Source: IDS-8 sp040902105
Lineage (GTDB): Bacteria > Pseudomonadota > Gammaproteobacteria > Steroidobacterales > Woeseiaceae
Length of the DNA stretch: 64,000 bases
Direction of reading: 5' to 3'
Assembly: GCA_040902105.1 (NCBI GenBank)
Contig: JBBDXW010000001.1
Location: 1-64,000 of the forward strand
Each line of letters begins with the position of its first letter. Positions within the stretch are counted from its first letter, which is position 1. The notes below the pieces were generated by a model. That model was not told the DNA's origin. It saw only the letters and a list, made by a program, of their open reading frames with translations, and did no database searches. This document shows, piece by piece, positions 16,825 to 25,592 of this stretch. The position numbers and the translations under genes were made by a program.

Positions 16825-17643
16825 TCACTGCTCGCTCTTAATCCGGCTTGCGCGCCAGCGGAGGGCGGCCTTGAGCCCCTCCCGTTCGAGGACGTCATTG
16901 AAGGCGATCGACTCGGTCGTGTCCGTCGTTTCTATCTGGATGTCGAACTCCAGTGCATCCTCAAGCGCACGGCGCAAACCCGCCGCCTCGACGCTTCGGT
17001 GAATGGCCTTTTTCGTCAACTGAACGGCCAATGCATCGTTCGCGGCGATCAGTTCCGCCATTGCACGCGCCTCGTCGTGCAAGTCGATGGGCGGAACCAC
17101 CCGGTTGACCAGGCCCATCGCGGCTGCGCGCGCGGCGTCGATATCGTTGTTCCCGGCGAGGAGCAGCTCGTTGGCATGTTTCAGGCCGATGATCCAGGGG
17201 AGAATCAGGCACACGATGCCGCTGCCATACCTTACTTCGGGCGCGCCGAAGCGGCAGCCCGCCGCCGCAATAGTCACGTCGCACACGGCCGTGATCTCCA
17301 TGGAACTGCCGAGGCAAAATCCGTGCACCGCGGCGATCGTCGGTTTGGGGCAGTCCCAGAATCGCATGATGACGTTGAAGTCGCGGGTCAGCTCGCGACG
17401 CGCGCGATCGACGCGCGATTCTCCGTTCTTCGCCGACGCCGGTGAGCCCATGTCGAATCCGGCGGAGAACGCGCGGCCGTTACCGTCCAGCAGAATCGCG
17501 CGCACGTTGTCCGAGCGCTCCGCACGATCCAGCGCAGCCTCGAGTTCGTCGAGCATCCCGGCGTCTATTGCATTCAGTTTGTCCGGCCGGTTGAGCGTTA
17601 TGCGCGCGACGCTACCGATTGTCTCCAGTTCGACCGTGGGCAT
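16825..17643 (-). CDS. Enoyl-CoA hydratase/isomerase family protein
   Basis: A 272-residue crotonase-fold protein. The N-terminus VARITLNRPDKLNAID, the oxyanion-hole segments SAGFDMG (about 66-72) and HGFCLGSSMEITAVCDVTIA, and the C-terminal helix region are typical. The glutamates used by classical hydratases are not clear: the second position reads GAPEVRYGSG, where Glu is kept. The ATG at 17643 lies one base after the Rieske gene's TGA; a longer TTG start at 17670 would overlap that gene. The context suggests it acts on a CoA ester in amine or carnitine-like catabolism, but the substrate is unknown. Confidence 0.85.
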   Translation of the reverse strand: MPTVELETIGSVARITLNRPDKLNAIDAGMLDELEAALDRAERSDNVRAILLDGNGRAFSAGFDMGSPASAKNGESRVDRARRELTRDFNVIMRFWDCPKPTIAAVHGFCLGSSMEITAVCDVTIAAAGCRFGAPEVRYGSGIVCLILPWIIGLKHANELLLAGNNDIDAARAAAMGLVNRVVPPIDLHDEARAMAELIAANDALAVQLTKKAIHRSVEAAGLRRALEDALEFDIQIETTDTTESIAFNDVLEREGLKAALRWRASRIKSEQ

Positions 17644-17644
17644 T

Positions 17645-18736
17645 TCAGTCCGCTGGAAGCTCGTTCCCAAGGCGGGCGGCGATATAGTTGCGTATGTCGA
17701 GGCTCAGATCTTCCATGGGAGCATAAAGGCCGCGCCTGAAGGGCCGGGCGTGCATGCCGCGCTGCACGCGCTCGCAGATGTCCCAGTCCTGCCGATTCAC
17801 GAGATGCCAGAAATCCGCGGCGTCTGCGGGATCGAAGTCCGGCTGGATGATCGCATCGGGATGAAACAGCAGACGGCAATCGATGCGGGTCAGTTCCGGC
17901 CCGTCCGGCCACAGAATAAACATTGCGACGTGATCCATCGACAGACTCAACATCAGGTTCGGATAGATGAGTTCGCCGAAATGACGCTCTTTTTCCACGT
18001 CGTTCAACCCGGGGAAGGGGTGCCGGCTGGTGGTTCCGGTCGATGTAAACGTATTCGTGCCCGGCTTCTGTGGAATACCGGCTTCCCAGTCGAGTTGCCC
18101 GCCGCCGTTCTTGCGAAACTCCGGCACTATCCTGCAAAGCTCGGGGTGTACGCCGGCGCAGTGATAGCATTCGTTGTAGTTCTCGAGGATCACTTTCCAG
18201 TTTGCGGCGACGCTATAGTTGTAGCGCCAGCCTGCACTGAGTTCGTCGAGCGGGTAGCGGCTCACCCTGCGCGGCACGGGACCAAGCTGTTCGGCGAGGG
18301 TCGTCGTTCCATCGCCGATCTTGAGAAATATGAAGCCGCCCCAGCAATCCAGTTTGACCTCGTGCAGCCGGATTTTTTCTTTCTCGACCTCGACATAGGG
18401 CGTGTGGTGCAGTTGCCCGTCGAGCCGGTAAGTCCACGAATGATATGGACAGCGGATCATTGTCAGGAACTGTCCGTGCTTTTGTTCATCCCGGGTCGAA
18501 TCGATGAGTTGGCAGCCGCGGTGCCGGCAAACGTTGTAAAACGCACGAAGCGTCCAATCTTCGCCGCGCACGATGATTATGCTCTCACCGGCGACATCCA
18601 CGGCTTCGTAACTGCCCGCCGACACCAGGTCGTTTTCCCTTGCGACGCAGGCCCACTGGTCGAGAAAAATTTTCTCCCGCTCTCGCGCGAACCAGGACGG
18701 TTCGATATAAAGATCGCGATGTAACGTCGCTTCCAT
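17645..18736 (-). CDS. Rieske [2Fe-2S] oxygenase alpha subunit (quaternary-amine type)
   Basis: A 363-residue ring-hydroxylating-type oxygenase. The Rieske ligands are Cys70 and His72 (NVCRHRGCQL) and Cys96 and His99 (CPYHSWTY). The mononuclear iron site is NECYHCAGVHPEL with His191 and His196 and the bridging acidic Glu188. An acidic bridging residue that is Glu rather than Asp is seen in carnitine, glycine betaine and stachydrine oxygenases (CntA, GbcA, Stc2), which suggests an N-methylated amine substrate. No reductase partner (GbcB/CntB type) is adjacent. It is followed directly by the hydratase gene. Confidence 0.88.
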   Translation of the reverse strand: MEATLHRDLYIEPSWFAREREKIFLDQWACVARENDLVSAGSYEAVDVAGESIIIVRGEDWTLRAFYNVCRHRGCQLIDSTRDEQKHGQFLTMIRCPYHSWTYRLDGQLHHTPYVEVEKEKIRLHEVKLDCWGGFIFLKIGDGTTTLAEQLGPVPRRVSRYPLDELSAGWRYNYSVAANWKVILENYNECYHCAGVHPELCRIVPEFRKNGGGQLDWEAGIPQKPGTNTFTSTGTTSRHPFPGLNDVEKERHFGELIYPNLMLSLSMDHVAMFILWPDGPELTRIDCRLLFHPDAIIQPDFDPADAADFWHLVNRQDWDICERVQRGMHARPFRRGLYAPMEDLSLDIRNYIAARLGNELPAD

Positions 18737-18769
18737 TTGTTCCAGGGCCGGTCACGCAGATGATCAAGA

Positions 18770-18946
18770 CTAGTGCACCCCGTCGCAAATAATCAACCAT
18801 TCTCGCGGCGCGTTGTCGCGTCTGGCGGCGTTGCGACTCCTCGCAATAGCGGTGCTATTACTCGTCGCCGCGCTTTGCCAGCCACCCTTGCCAGTCACCA
18901 GGGTCGCTCGCGAGAATGGTCGATTATTCACGACGGGGTACACTAG
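18770..18946. mobile_element. MITE-like palindromic element, family B copy 2
   Basis: A 177-base relative of the element at 11037-11204. The left end CTAGTGCACCCCGTCGCAAA begins at 18770, and the inverted right end closes at 18946 with CGACGGGGTACACTAG. It has about nine extra bases near the right inner side (about 18886-18900) compared with copy 1. The remainder of this 358-base gap, 18947-19094, shows no gene or clear signal. Confidence 0.8.
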
Positions 18947-19094
18947 CATAGCGACAGAGAACTCCGCATCGCAGCCGTTTCACATCGTGGCCCTGCCGTT
19001 AATCGCAACTTGCAGCCGGTAGCATAGGCGCCAGCTGGACATCAGTGAGGGGTTTAGTGCATGTCGACAGGAGTCTCTACGAACGTCTCCCCGA

Positions 19095-20696
19095 ATGACC
19101 AATAGTCGCCACTTCGATGCCGTCATCGTCGGTGCAGGCCATAACGGTCTGACCACTGCCGCTTATCTCGCGAAGGCGGGACTTGCAACGCTGGTGCTGG
19201 AACGCCGGGACATTGTCGGCGGCTGTGCCGTTACCGAAGAGATCGATGCGGTCGAGGCGCCCGGCTGCCGTGTATCGAGCGCGTCGTACATAGCCAGCAT
19301 GCTTCGGCCGGAAGTTATCCGCGACCTCGAACTTGGCCGCTACGGCCTGAAAATGATCGCCTGCGATCCGGGCGTGCAGGCCGCGTTGCCGGACGGTCGC
19401 GTCATATCGTGGTGGTCCGACGCAGCGCGCATGCGGCAGGAACTGAGCGACAAGGCGCCTGACGACGTCGATGCTTTCTTCCGCGTAGACGCAAACCTGC
19501 GCGAACTCGCCGCGTACTTGCAGCCGTTCTTCATGGAGCCGCCGCCGGATCCGTACAAGAATGGTATCGGCCGCGTGTTCGAGTTGCTGCGGGTCGGCCG
19601 GCGATTTCGCGGGATGCGGGGCGACCAGGTCGCATCGCTGGTCGGTTTTCTCACGGGATCGCTCGGTGATTTTCTGGACCGCCACTTCCGCTCGGACGCC
19701 GTGAAACGCCTGATACTTGCGAACAGCCTTTACGGAAAGCACGGAGGGCCTTACCAGCCCGGTACTGCCATGGGGCTTCTTTTCCACCTGCTGAGCGGCG
19801 GCACCGAAGGACGCCAGGGATTCGCAGGGCATGTGATCGGCGGCATGGGTGCAATCACCGGGGCCATGGCGGCCTCTTGCCGCGATTGCGGCGTCGAGAT
19901 TCGTACCGGCAGCGAGGTCTCCGGGATCAACCAGGTCGGCGGGCGGGTAACCGGCGTCACGCTGCAGGGCGGGGCAGTCGTCGACGCTCGCATTGTGGTC
20001 TCCAATGCCGATCCAAAGAGAACGTTTCTCAAGCTGATGCCCACGGGGCTCTCCGATGAGTTCCGTCGCAACATCGCGAACATCAAGATGGCCGGACCGT
20101 GCGCCAAGCTCAATCTGGTCCTGTCGGAAGAACCGCGGGTCAGCGGCATGCCCGCGTCGCACAGTAAAACGGAGCGCAGTCTGTTTACCCTGGTTCCCTC
20201 ATTGCAGGAAGCGGAGGACAGTTACAATGAAGCCCGGCGCGGCGACATTCCGCGGCACCTTTGGGTCGATTGTGTCCTCGCCTCGAACGTCGATCCCGGC
20301 TTGGTCACCGCGGGCCGTCACGTCCTGACCTGCTTCGTTCAGTACCTGCCATATCGCCTCACACGCGGCGACTGGAATAGCGAGCGTGAATCGCTCGGTG
20401 ACAGGGTCGTCGAGATCATCGGCCGCTATGCCGCGAACGTTCCTTCGTCCGTCGTCGCACGCAAGGTTCTGACTCCGCTCGACCTCGAGCAAACCTTCGG
20501 TATCACCGAGGGAAATATTTTCCACGGCGACATCAACCTCGAACAACTGTTTTTCACGCGGCCGTTGCCGGGTTATGCGCAGTACCGGACGCCGGTCGAC
20601 GGCCTCTATCTCTGCGGCGCCGGGACGCACCCGGGTGGCGGCGTCACCGGCGCCCCTGGTTACAACGCCGCGAGACGGATCCTGCGGGACCGCTGA
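19095..20696 (+). CDS. FAD-dependent oxidoreductase, phytoene-desaturase/PYROXD2-like (paralogue 1)
   Basis: A 533-residue flavoprotein. The Rossmann FAD motif is at residues 8-37 (VIVGAGHNGLTTAAYLAKAG followed by LVLERRDIVGG), and the C-terminal FAD contact is YLCGAGTHPGGGVTGAPGYN. The HPGGGV signature is shared with the two paralogues at 31518 and 33055. The family (COG1233) includes carotenoid desaturases and amine-oxidase-like enzymes, but no carotenoid genes are nearby. In this amine-rich setting an amine dehydrogenase or oxidase role is more likely, though unproven. It is transcribed alone; the 158 bases after it hold nothing recognisable. Confidence 0.85.
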   Translation: MTNSRHFDAVIVGAGHNGLTTAAYLAKAGLATLVLERRDIVGGCAVTEEIDAVEAPGCRVSSASYIASMLRPEVIRDLELGRYGLKMIACDPGVQAALPDGRVISWWSDAARMRQELSDKAPDDVDAFFRVDANLRELAAYLQPFFMEPPPDPYKNGIGRVFELLRVGRRFRGMRGDQVASLVGFLTGSLGDFLDRHFRSDAVKRLILANSLYGKHGGPYQPGTAMGLLFHLLSGGTEGRQGFAGHVIGGMGAITGAMAASCRDCGVEIRTGSEVSGINQVGGRVTGVTLQGGAVVDARIVVSNADPKRTFLKLMPTGLSDEFRRNIANIKMAGPCAKLNLVLSEEPRVSGMPASHSKTERSLFTLVPSLQEAEDSYNEARRGDIPRHLWVDCVLASNVDPGLVTAGRHVLTCFVQYLPYRLTRGDWNSERESLGDRVVEIIGRYAANVPSSVVARKVLTPLDLEQTFGITEGNIFHGDINLEQLFFTRPLPGYAQYRTPVDGLYLCGAGTHPGGGVTGAPGYNAARRILRDR

Positions 20697-20854
20697 GGCG
20701 GCGCAAAGGTACGGTCCACGTTGAGAATGGCGAACGTTCGTGTTCCACTGCATGGCGGTTCGATCAGCGAGCCGCACGCCGGTCTCGCGTTCCAACGCGT
20801 TCCAGTCAATGAGGCTGAAAATTTGAACGGGTCAACGCCGCAACGGGGGACCAG

Positions 20855-21439
20855 ATGGCCGGCAAGCGGCCCGAAACGTACTGGGTAACCAGGCCGGAAC
20901 AGCTGGCGGCGCTCACATCTGCCCGTCGCCATGACATCGTCGATCGCCTGGCGGCGGGCGGTCCCATGTCAATCAAGCAACTGGCGCAGCAAACCGGGGC
21001 AAAGCCGTCTGCTCTCTACCATCATGTCGAGAAGCTGCTTGGCGTTGGATTGGTGGTCGACGCAGGAAGGCGCGTCGTTCGGCGCAGGCACGAGCAGCTT
21101 TATGCTACGCCGGCGCCGCGGATGCGACTCATCAAAGCACTTGCCGATGGTCAGCAACCGGAACTGATGGCGGAGATCGTCGCCTCGCTGACGCGCCAGA
21201 TGGCGCGCGACTTCAGATCGGCCGGCCAATCGCCCGCCAGGGTCGCTGACGGAGAGGATGCGAATTATGGATTCTTCCGTCTGGTCGGCCGCCCCACGCC
21301 GGCCCAGCTTGCACGGATTAACGCCTGCCTCCTCGAGATCGCCGAAGTTTTCTGGAACAGTAACGAGGCTTCGTCCCCGCTCGTTGGCCTCGGGTGGGTG
21401 ATTGCGCCGCTCGAGACCGGCCGCGAGGACGGGACCTGA
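20855..21439 (+). CDS. ArsR-like winged-helix transcriptional regulator
   Basis: A 194-residue protein. Residues about 14-75 form a winged helix: LAALTSARRHDIVDRLAAGG, MSIKQLAQQTGAKPSALYHH (recognition region) and VEKLLGVGLVVDAGRRVVRR as the wing. The rest is helical without a known domain. It resembles HTH_20/ArsR-type regulators that often sit with the gene they control. GGGGA precedes the ATG. The flanking FAD oxidoreductase and the convergent MBL-fold gene are possible targets. The ligand is unknown. Confidence 0.78.
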   Translation: MAGKRPETYWVTRPEQLAALTSARRHDIVDRLAAGGPMSIKQLAQQTGAKPSALYHHVEKLLGVGLVVDAGRRVVRRRHEQLYATPAPRMRLIKALADGQQPELMAEIVASLTRQMARDFRSAGQSPARVADGEDANYGFFRLVGRPTPAQLARINACLLEIAEVFWNSNEASSPLVGLGWVIAPLETGREDGT

Positions 21440-21457
21440 TTTCCGGACAACTGCCGG

Positions 21458-22609
21458 TCACTCCGGATGATCTCCTTGCAGGATGGGCTCGCCTCTCGCT
21501 TCCAGCCAGGCGCTCTGCACGATCGGGGCGACCCAGTAATAATCGAAGATAAGGCGGCGCCAGCGATCCGCGCCGGCGAAAGTCTCCCGCTGCGACGAAA
21601 AATCCAGCTGTTCCCGGACCTGCTCGATCGGCAAGCCCCGGGCGGCCAGCGGACCGACCTGGACGCGTACATCCGTGATAAGAGCGCTGAGCTGATCGAT
21701 GTATCGGGTGTCGCGCATCGGGCGGCCGTGGCCGGGAACCAGCCATTCGAAATCGAATTCCTGCAGGCGCTGCAGCACCTCCAGCCAGTCGCGCGGATAG
21801 GAGCTGAAACCGTAGGGCATCGGTGCGACGACAATATCTCCGGTAATCAGGATACGCTGACGCGGCAGCCAGATGACGGCGTCCCCGTCAGTATTGGCGC
21901 GTCCGAGGAAGCGGATTTCCACGGGAGTCTCGCGATCCGCGATTCGCAATCGATCCGTAAAAGTTTCGCTCGTGGCCAGGCGCGTGCTTCCTGTCGCCAT
22001 GTCGTGCGCATGCTGATGCATGACTCTCGCTGCGCGCGTGTAGCCGTTCCTGACCTCCCCGGGCAGAGTCGCGTCGGCGCCGCGGCTGGCAAAATGGTCG
22101 CCGCCGCGTCGCATCCCGGCGAGCATGTGCTCCGTCGCCACGGCGTCCGTCGTTGGAACATAGCTACGCGTCGCCTCGCTCAGGAGCGCCTGCCGGGTCG
22201 CCGCGGTGGAGAGGGTCCTCGCCTCAGGCCATTCGCTCAGCAGTCGCTTGAGCCCGAGCACGTGGTCTCCGTGCCAATGAGTAATGACGATCGCCGTCAC
22301 CGCCTTGGCCGGGTTGATGCGCCGCAGCAGGGCGATGATCCGCTCGGCGGAAGGCCGGGATCCTCCTGCGTCCACGAGCACGAAACCGTCCTTTTGCTCG
22401 ATCGCGGTCACGTTTCCGAGTGGCTGGTAATGAAACGGCTCGGGCGACTGCAGCGTGTAGACACGCGGTGCGATCTGCCGGGCTTCATAAAGATAGCCGT
22501 CGCCGGGAAGCACGATTGTGTCGGCGGGATAGGGCACCGTAAACGCGGGCGCTGCCATGGACGCATGCGCACATGCGACGGCCAGCGACAAGACCGGCAA
22601 CAGGGCCAT
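21458..22609 (-). CDS. Exported MBL-fold metallo-hydrolase
   Basis: A 383-residue protein whose N-terminus MALLPVLSLAVACAHASMA is a cleavable signal peptide, so it is periplasmic. The zinc-site motif is THWHGDHVLGL, with a downstream GRANTDGDAVIW (Asp ligand region) and LVPGHGRPM (His ligand). This order matches metallo-beta-lactamase-fold hydrolases; the PQQ-associated periplasmic group is similar. The ATG at 22609 was chosen for the signal peptide; a frame from 22699 would overlap the peptidase gene. It begins just after the M13 peptidase stop, so the pair is probably an operon. The substrate is unknown. Confidence 0.85.
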   Translation of the reverse strand: MALLPVLSLAVACAHASMAAPAFTVPYPADTIVLPGDGYLYEARQIAPRVYTLQSPEPFHYQPLGNVTAIEQKDGFVLVDAGGSRPSAERIIALLRRINPAKAVTAIVITHWHGDHVLGLKRLLSEWPEARTLSTAATRQALLSEATRSYVPTTDAVATEHMLAGMRRGGDHFASRGADATLPGEVRNGYTRAARVMHQHAHDMATGSTRLATSETFTDRLRIADRETPVEIRFLGRANTDGDAVIWLPRQRILITGDIVVAPMPYGFSSYPRDWLEVLQRLQEFDFEWLVPGHGRPMRDTRYIDQLSALITDVRVQVGPLAARGLPIEQVREQLDFSSQRETFAGADRWRRLIFDYYWVAPIVQSAWLEARGEPILQGDHPE

Positions 22610-22619
22610 GCGGACCGGC

Positions 22620-24689
22620 TTACCAGATCCGCACGCGGTCGTCGGGCGGAATATGGAGCGGGTCCTCTTCCCCGACGCCGAACGCTGCATACCAGGCATC
22701 CATGTTGCGCAAGACTCCGTTCACCCGGGTGCTCGGCGGGGAATGCTCGTCGGTCGCGATCAACTGACGGAGCAGCGGTTCGCGATACTTGGCGCGCCAC
22801 GCCTGAGCCCATCCGAGAAACACGCGTTGTTCGCCGCTAAAGTCATCGATGACCGGAGCCGGCCTGCCCTGCAAGGAAGCGCGGTAGGCTTCCAGCGCAA
22901 TCGTCAGTCCCGCGAGGTCGGCGACATTCTCACCCAGTGTGAGACGGCCGTTGACGCGCGCTCCTGGGAGTAGTTCGAACTGCTGATACTGCTCGACCAG
23001 CCGATCCGCCTGCTCCTCGAAGCGCACGGCGTCCTCCGCTGTCCACCAGTCCCGCAGCACGCCGTCGCCGTCGGACCTGCGCCCCTGGTCGTCAAATCCG
23101 TGGCTGATCTCGTGCCCGATAACTCCCCCGATGGCGCCGTAATTGATCGCCGGATCGGCTTCCGGATCAAAGAACGGCGGCTGCAGAATGCCGGCGGGAA
23201 ACGTGATGTCGTTACGCGTCGAACGGTAGTAGGCATTGACGGTTTGCGGTGTGTCGGACCATTCGTCGCGATCAACCGTCTTACCCAGTTTGCCGAGCAT
23301 CCAGCGCCAGGTGAATTCCTGCGTCCGGTCGACATTGCCGAACAGGTCGGCCGGGTCGAGCTCGAGCCCGGCGAAGCTTCTGTAGTATTTCGGATAGCCG
23401 ATATTGGCGCGGAATTTCGACAGTTTTTCGGCCGCCAGGGCCTTGGTTTCGGCACTCATCCACGACAATCCGTCGATGCGGCTTTGCATGGCGCGGATCA
23501 GGTTGGCCACGAGCTCGTCCATCCTGGCCTTCGTCGCCGGTGTGAAGTAGAGCTTTGCGTAGGTTTCACCGATCGGGTGCGCCAGGGCGCTGTTGACCGC
23601 CGCGACGCCGCGTTTCCATCGCTCCTGCTGTTCCGGCTGACCCTGAAGGAACTTCAAGTGGAAATCGAAACCCGGGTCGACGAAGCGGCGCGAGAGCAGC
23701 GGCGCCGCCTGGTCGACCAACTGGAAGGCCGCCCACGCCTGCAGTGTTTCAATCGGTGTCTCTGCGAAGATGGAAGACATGGGCGCGATGGCGGAGGCTT
23801 CCGCAACCACGACCTTGTCGTCCCATTCGGCCAGACCCGCAGCCTCCAGGCACTGACGCCACGGAAAGTCGGAAGCTGTGCTGCGCAATTCGGCGAAGGT
23901 CGTCGCGTTGTACGTCTTCAATGCGTCGCGCCGTTCTTCGATGGGCCAGTGCTGTTTCGCCACTTCTGTTTCGTACGCGAGGATTCGACCCGCGGCTTCG
24001 GTCGAGTCAGCCCAGCCGACAAGCCCGAGCATCCGCGCAACGTAGGACGTATAGCGCGCGCGATGCTCCGCAAAGCCGGCGCCCAGGTAATATTCGCGGT
24101 CGGGCAGTCCCAGCGAGGTGTGACCGCCATAAATGACGTGGCGGGTGGGCTCCCGATCGTCGGGCGAAACGTAGAAACCGAAAAGGGCGCCGCCCGCGCG
24201 AAACTGGTTTTCGCCCTGGATCTCCGCAAGCTGTTCGCGCGTGTCTGCGGCGCGGATCGCCGAGAGTCGCGGACGAAGAGGTGCGTGGTCCCGCTGCTCG
24301 AGCGTCTCTTCGTCCATGAAGCTCCGATAGAACGTGCCGATCAATGCCTCGCGTCGGCCGGTCGGATCGGCAGCAGCCTGTTCGACAATGGCACGGACGC
24401 GCCGGTCCACGAGCTCACGCAATACGTAGAACATGCCGAAAGAGGAGCGATCCGCCGGGATGGGCGTGTCGCGCAGCCAGGCCCCGTTCGCGAACTGGTA
24501 GAAATCCGCGCCGGGTGAGACGGCGCGGTCCATCCCCGACAGGTCAAGGCCCCAGGATCCGTACTGCCTGGCCGCCAGCCGATCGGTCAGCACGCGAGCC
24601 ATGGCCTTGAGCTGGGTCGAGACCGCCACACCTGCCGCGGCGGCTGCCGCCGACAGGAGCATTGTGCGTCTTGAAAACAATCCGGGCAT
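22620..24689 (-). CDS. M13-family (neprilysin-like) zinc metallopeptidase
   Basis: A 689-residue peptidase of the PepO/neprilysin family. The zinc motif HEISH with following GFDDQGRR is near residue 525, and ENVADLAGL carries the third ligand Glu. The C-terminal ends in RVRIW, typical for the family. The N-terminus SRRTMLLSAAAAAAGVAVS has a twin-arginine pattern, which suggests Tat export and is less usual for M13 enzymes. It probably degrades peptides in the periplasm. GGGGA lies just upstream of the ATG. It is followed by the MBL-fold gene. Confidence 0.92.
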   Translation of the reverse strand: MPGLFSRRTMLLSAAAAAAGVAVSTQLKAMARVLTDRLAARQYGSWGLDLSGMDRAVSPGADFYQFANGAWLRDTPIPADRSSFGMFYVLRELVDRRVRAIVEQAAADPTGRREALIGTFYRSFMDEETLEQRDHAPLRPRLSAIRAADTREQLAEIQGENQFRAGGALFGFYVSPDDREPTRHVIYGGHTSLGLPDREYYLGAGFAEHRARYTSYVARMLGLVGWADSTEAAGRILAYETEVAKQHWPIEERRDALKTYNATTFAELRSTASDFPWRQCLEAAGLAEWDDKVVVAEASAIAPMSSIFAETPIETLQAWAAFQLVDQAAPLLSRRFVDPGFDFHLKFLQGQPEQQERWKRGVAAVNSALAHPIGETYAKLYFTPATKARMDELVANLIRAMQSRIDGLSWMSAETKALAAEKLSKFRANIGYPKYYRSFAGLELDPADLFGNVDRTQEFTWRWMLGKLGKTVDRDEWSDTPQTVNAYYRSTRNDITFPAGILQPPFFDPEADPAINYGAIGGVIGHEISHGFDDQGRRSDGDGVLRDWWTAEDAVRFEEQADRLVEQYQQFELLPGARVNGRLTLGENVADLAGLTIALEAYRASLQGRPAPVIDDFSGEQRVFLGWAQAWRAKYREPLLRQLIATDEHSPPSTRVNGVLRNMDAWYAAFGVGEEDPLHIPPDDRVRIW

Positions 24690-24699
24690 GAGGAGTTCC

Positions 24700-24840
24700 C
24701 CTTTTTTCGGTAATAATTCAAATTATAATAGAATATTGAATATAATAATAAGACAGGTCAACGTTTGGTTAGTTCTTTCGAGATGACAAGCGAGATCCCG
24801 GGGATTAATGTTCAATTTATCATGCGTTATTTAGCTATCA
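24700..24840. other. AT-rich intergenic stretch with promoter-like TATAAT
   Basis: Roughly 24700-24840 is strongly AT-rich in an otherwise GC-rich region, with TTATAATA at about 24722-24729 and ATATAATAATAA nearby. It lies just upstream of the minus-strand M13 peptidase gene and could hold its promoter. No gene or inverted repeat of note was found in it. Confidence 0.4.
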
Positions 24841-24891
24841 GGATGCCTAGGACGGACGCTTTTCCGGCCTCCGGGCAACGTCCGCCCGAGC

Positions 24892-25449
24892 ATTGACCCG
24901 CAACAGGAGGGCCCTGCAGCGCGCGCCGGGATTACCCATCGGATAGACACTGAACGCCTTCTTCTGCGGCCTCCCGAGCAGCCGGACCTGGACGGTTGGG
25001 CGGCTCTCCAGGCTGACCCTGAAGCAGCGCGGTTCGTCGGCGGGCCACAATCCCGAGGCCAGGCCTGGCGCAATATGGCGACCGAGGCAGGATCGTGGCG
25101 ACTCAAAGGCTATGGAATGTTTTCGGTCATCGAGAAGCGAACGGGCCGGTGGATCGGCCGCGTAGGTCCACACTGGCCGGAGGGCTATCCCGGCCGGGGC
25201 CTCCTTGCCTCCCACTGGGGTTGCGGATTTGCTACGGAGGCAGCGACTGCGGCAATCCGCATCGTGTTCCGGGATCTGGATTGCACCGAGATCATTCACC
25301 TGATCGACCCGCGAAATGTCCGCTCGATCAGGCTCGCCGAGAGGCTGGGTGCCAGCAGGGTGGGGACCGAGGCGCTTCCGGACCCCTATCATGAATTTAC
25401 CGTCGACCGCTGGCGCTTGCTGCGCTGCGCCGGGAGCGCGCTCGACTGA
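24892..25449 (+). pseudogene. Decayed GNAT (RimJ/RimL-type) N-acetyltransferase
   Basis: Reading codon by codon from about 24892 gives a RimJ-like acetyltransferase: RIDTERLLLRPPEQPDLDGW (from 24940), then ARFVGGPQSRGQAWRNM, then WRLKGYGMFSV, GRVGPHWPEGYPG and WGCGFATEAATAAIRIV. No ATG, GTG or TTG occurs in this frame before the conserved N-terminus; the ATG at 24843 is in another frame and soon stops. Family members also have about five residues (of EVGW type) between PEGYPG and the acetyl-CoA loop, and these are missing here. Both defects point to a decayed gene. A shorter product from the ATG at 25075 (124 residues) would lack the N-terminal strand-helix unit. Confidence 0.6.
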
Positions 25450-25592
25450 GTGTCCGGTCAGCCCGCTGCTTTCGAGCCTCGCCCTCCTCGATAGCGGCCC
25501 CGTGGGGAGCGCATCCGGGCGCACACCCGGGTTGCCGCAGGGGCAGCGATGCCATAATATGGAACCGATAATCACAATATGGAGTTAGCGTC

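Noticed and set aside
18813..19022. Hydrophobic small frame inside family B copy 2 (RLAALRLLAIAVLLLVA)
   Set aside because: The same peptide-like frame appears in copy 1 at 11028 and reflects the repeat; it crosses the element edge.
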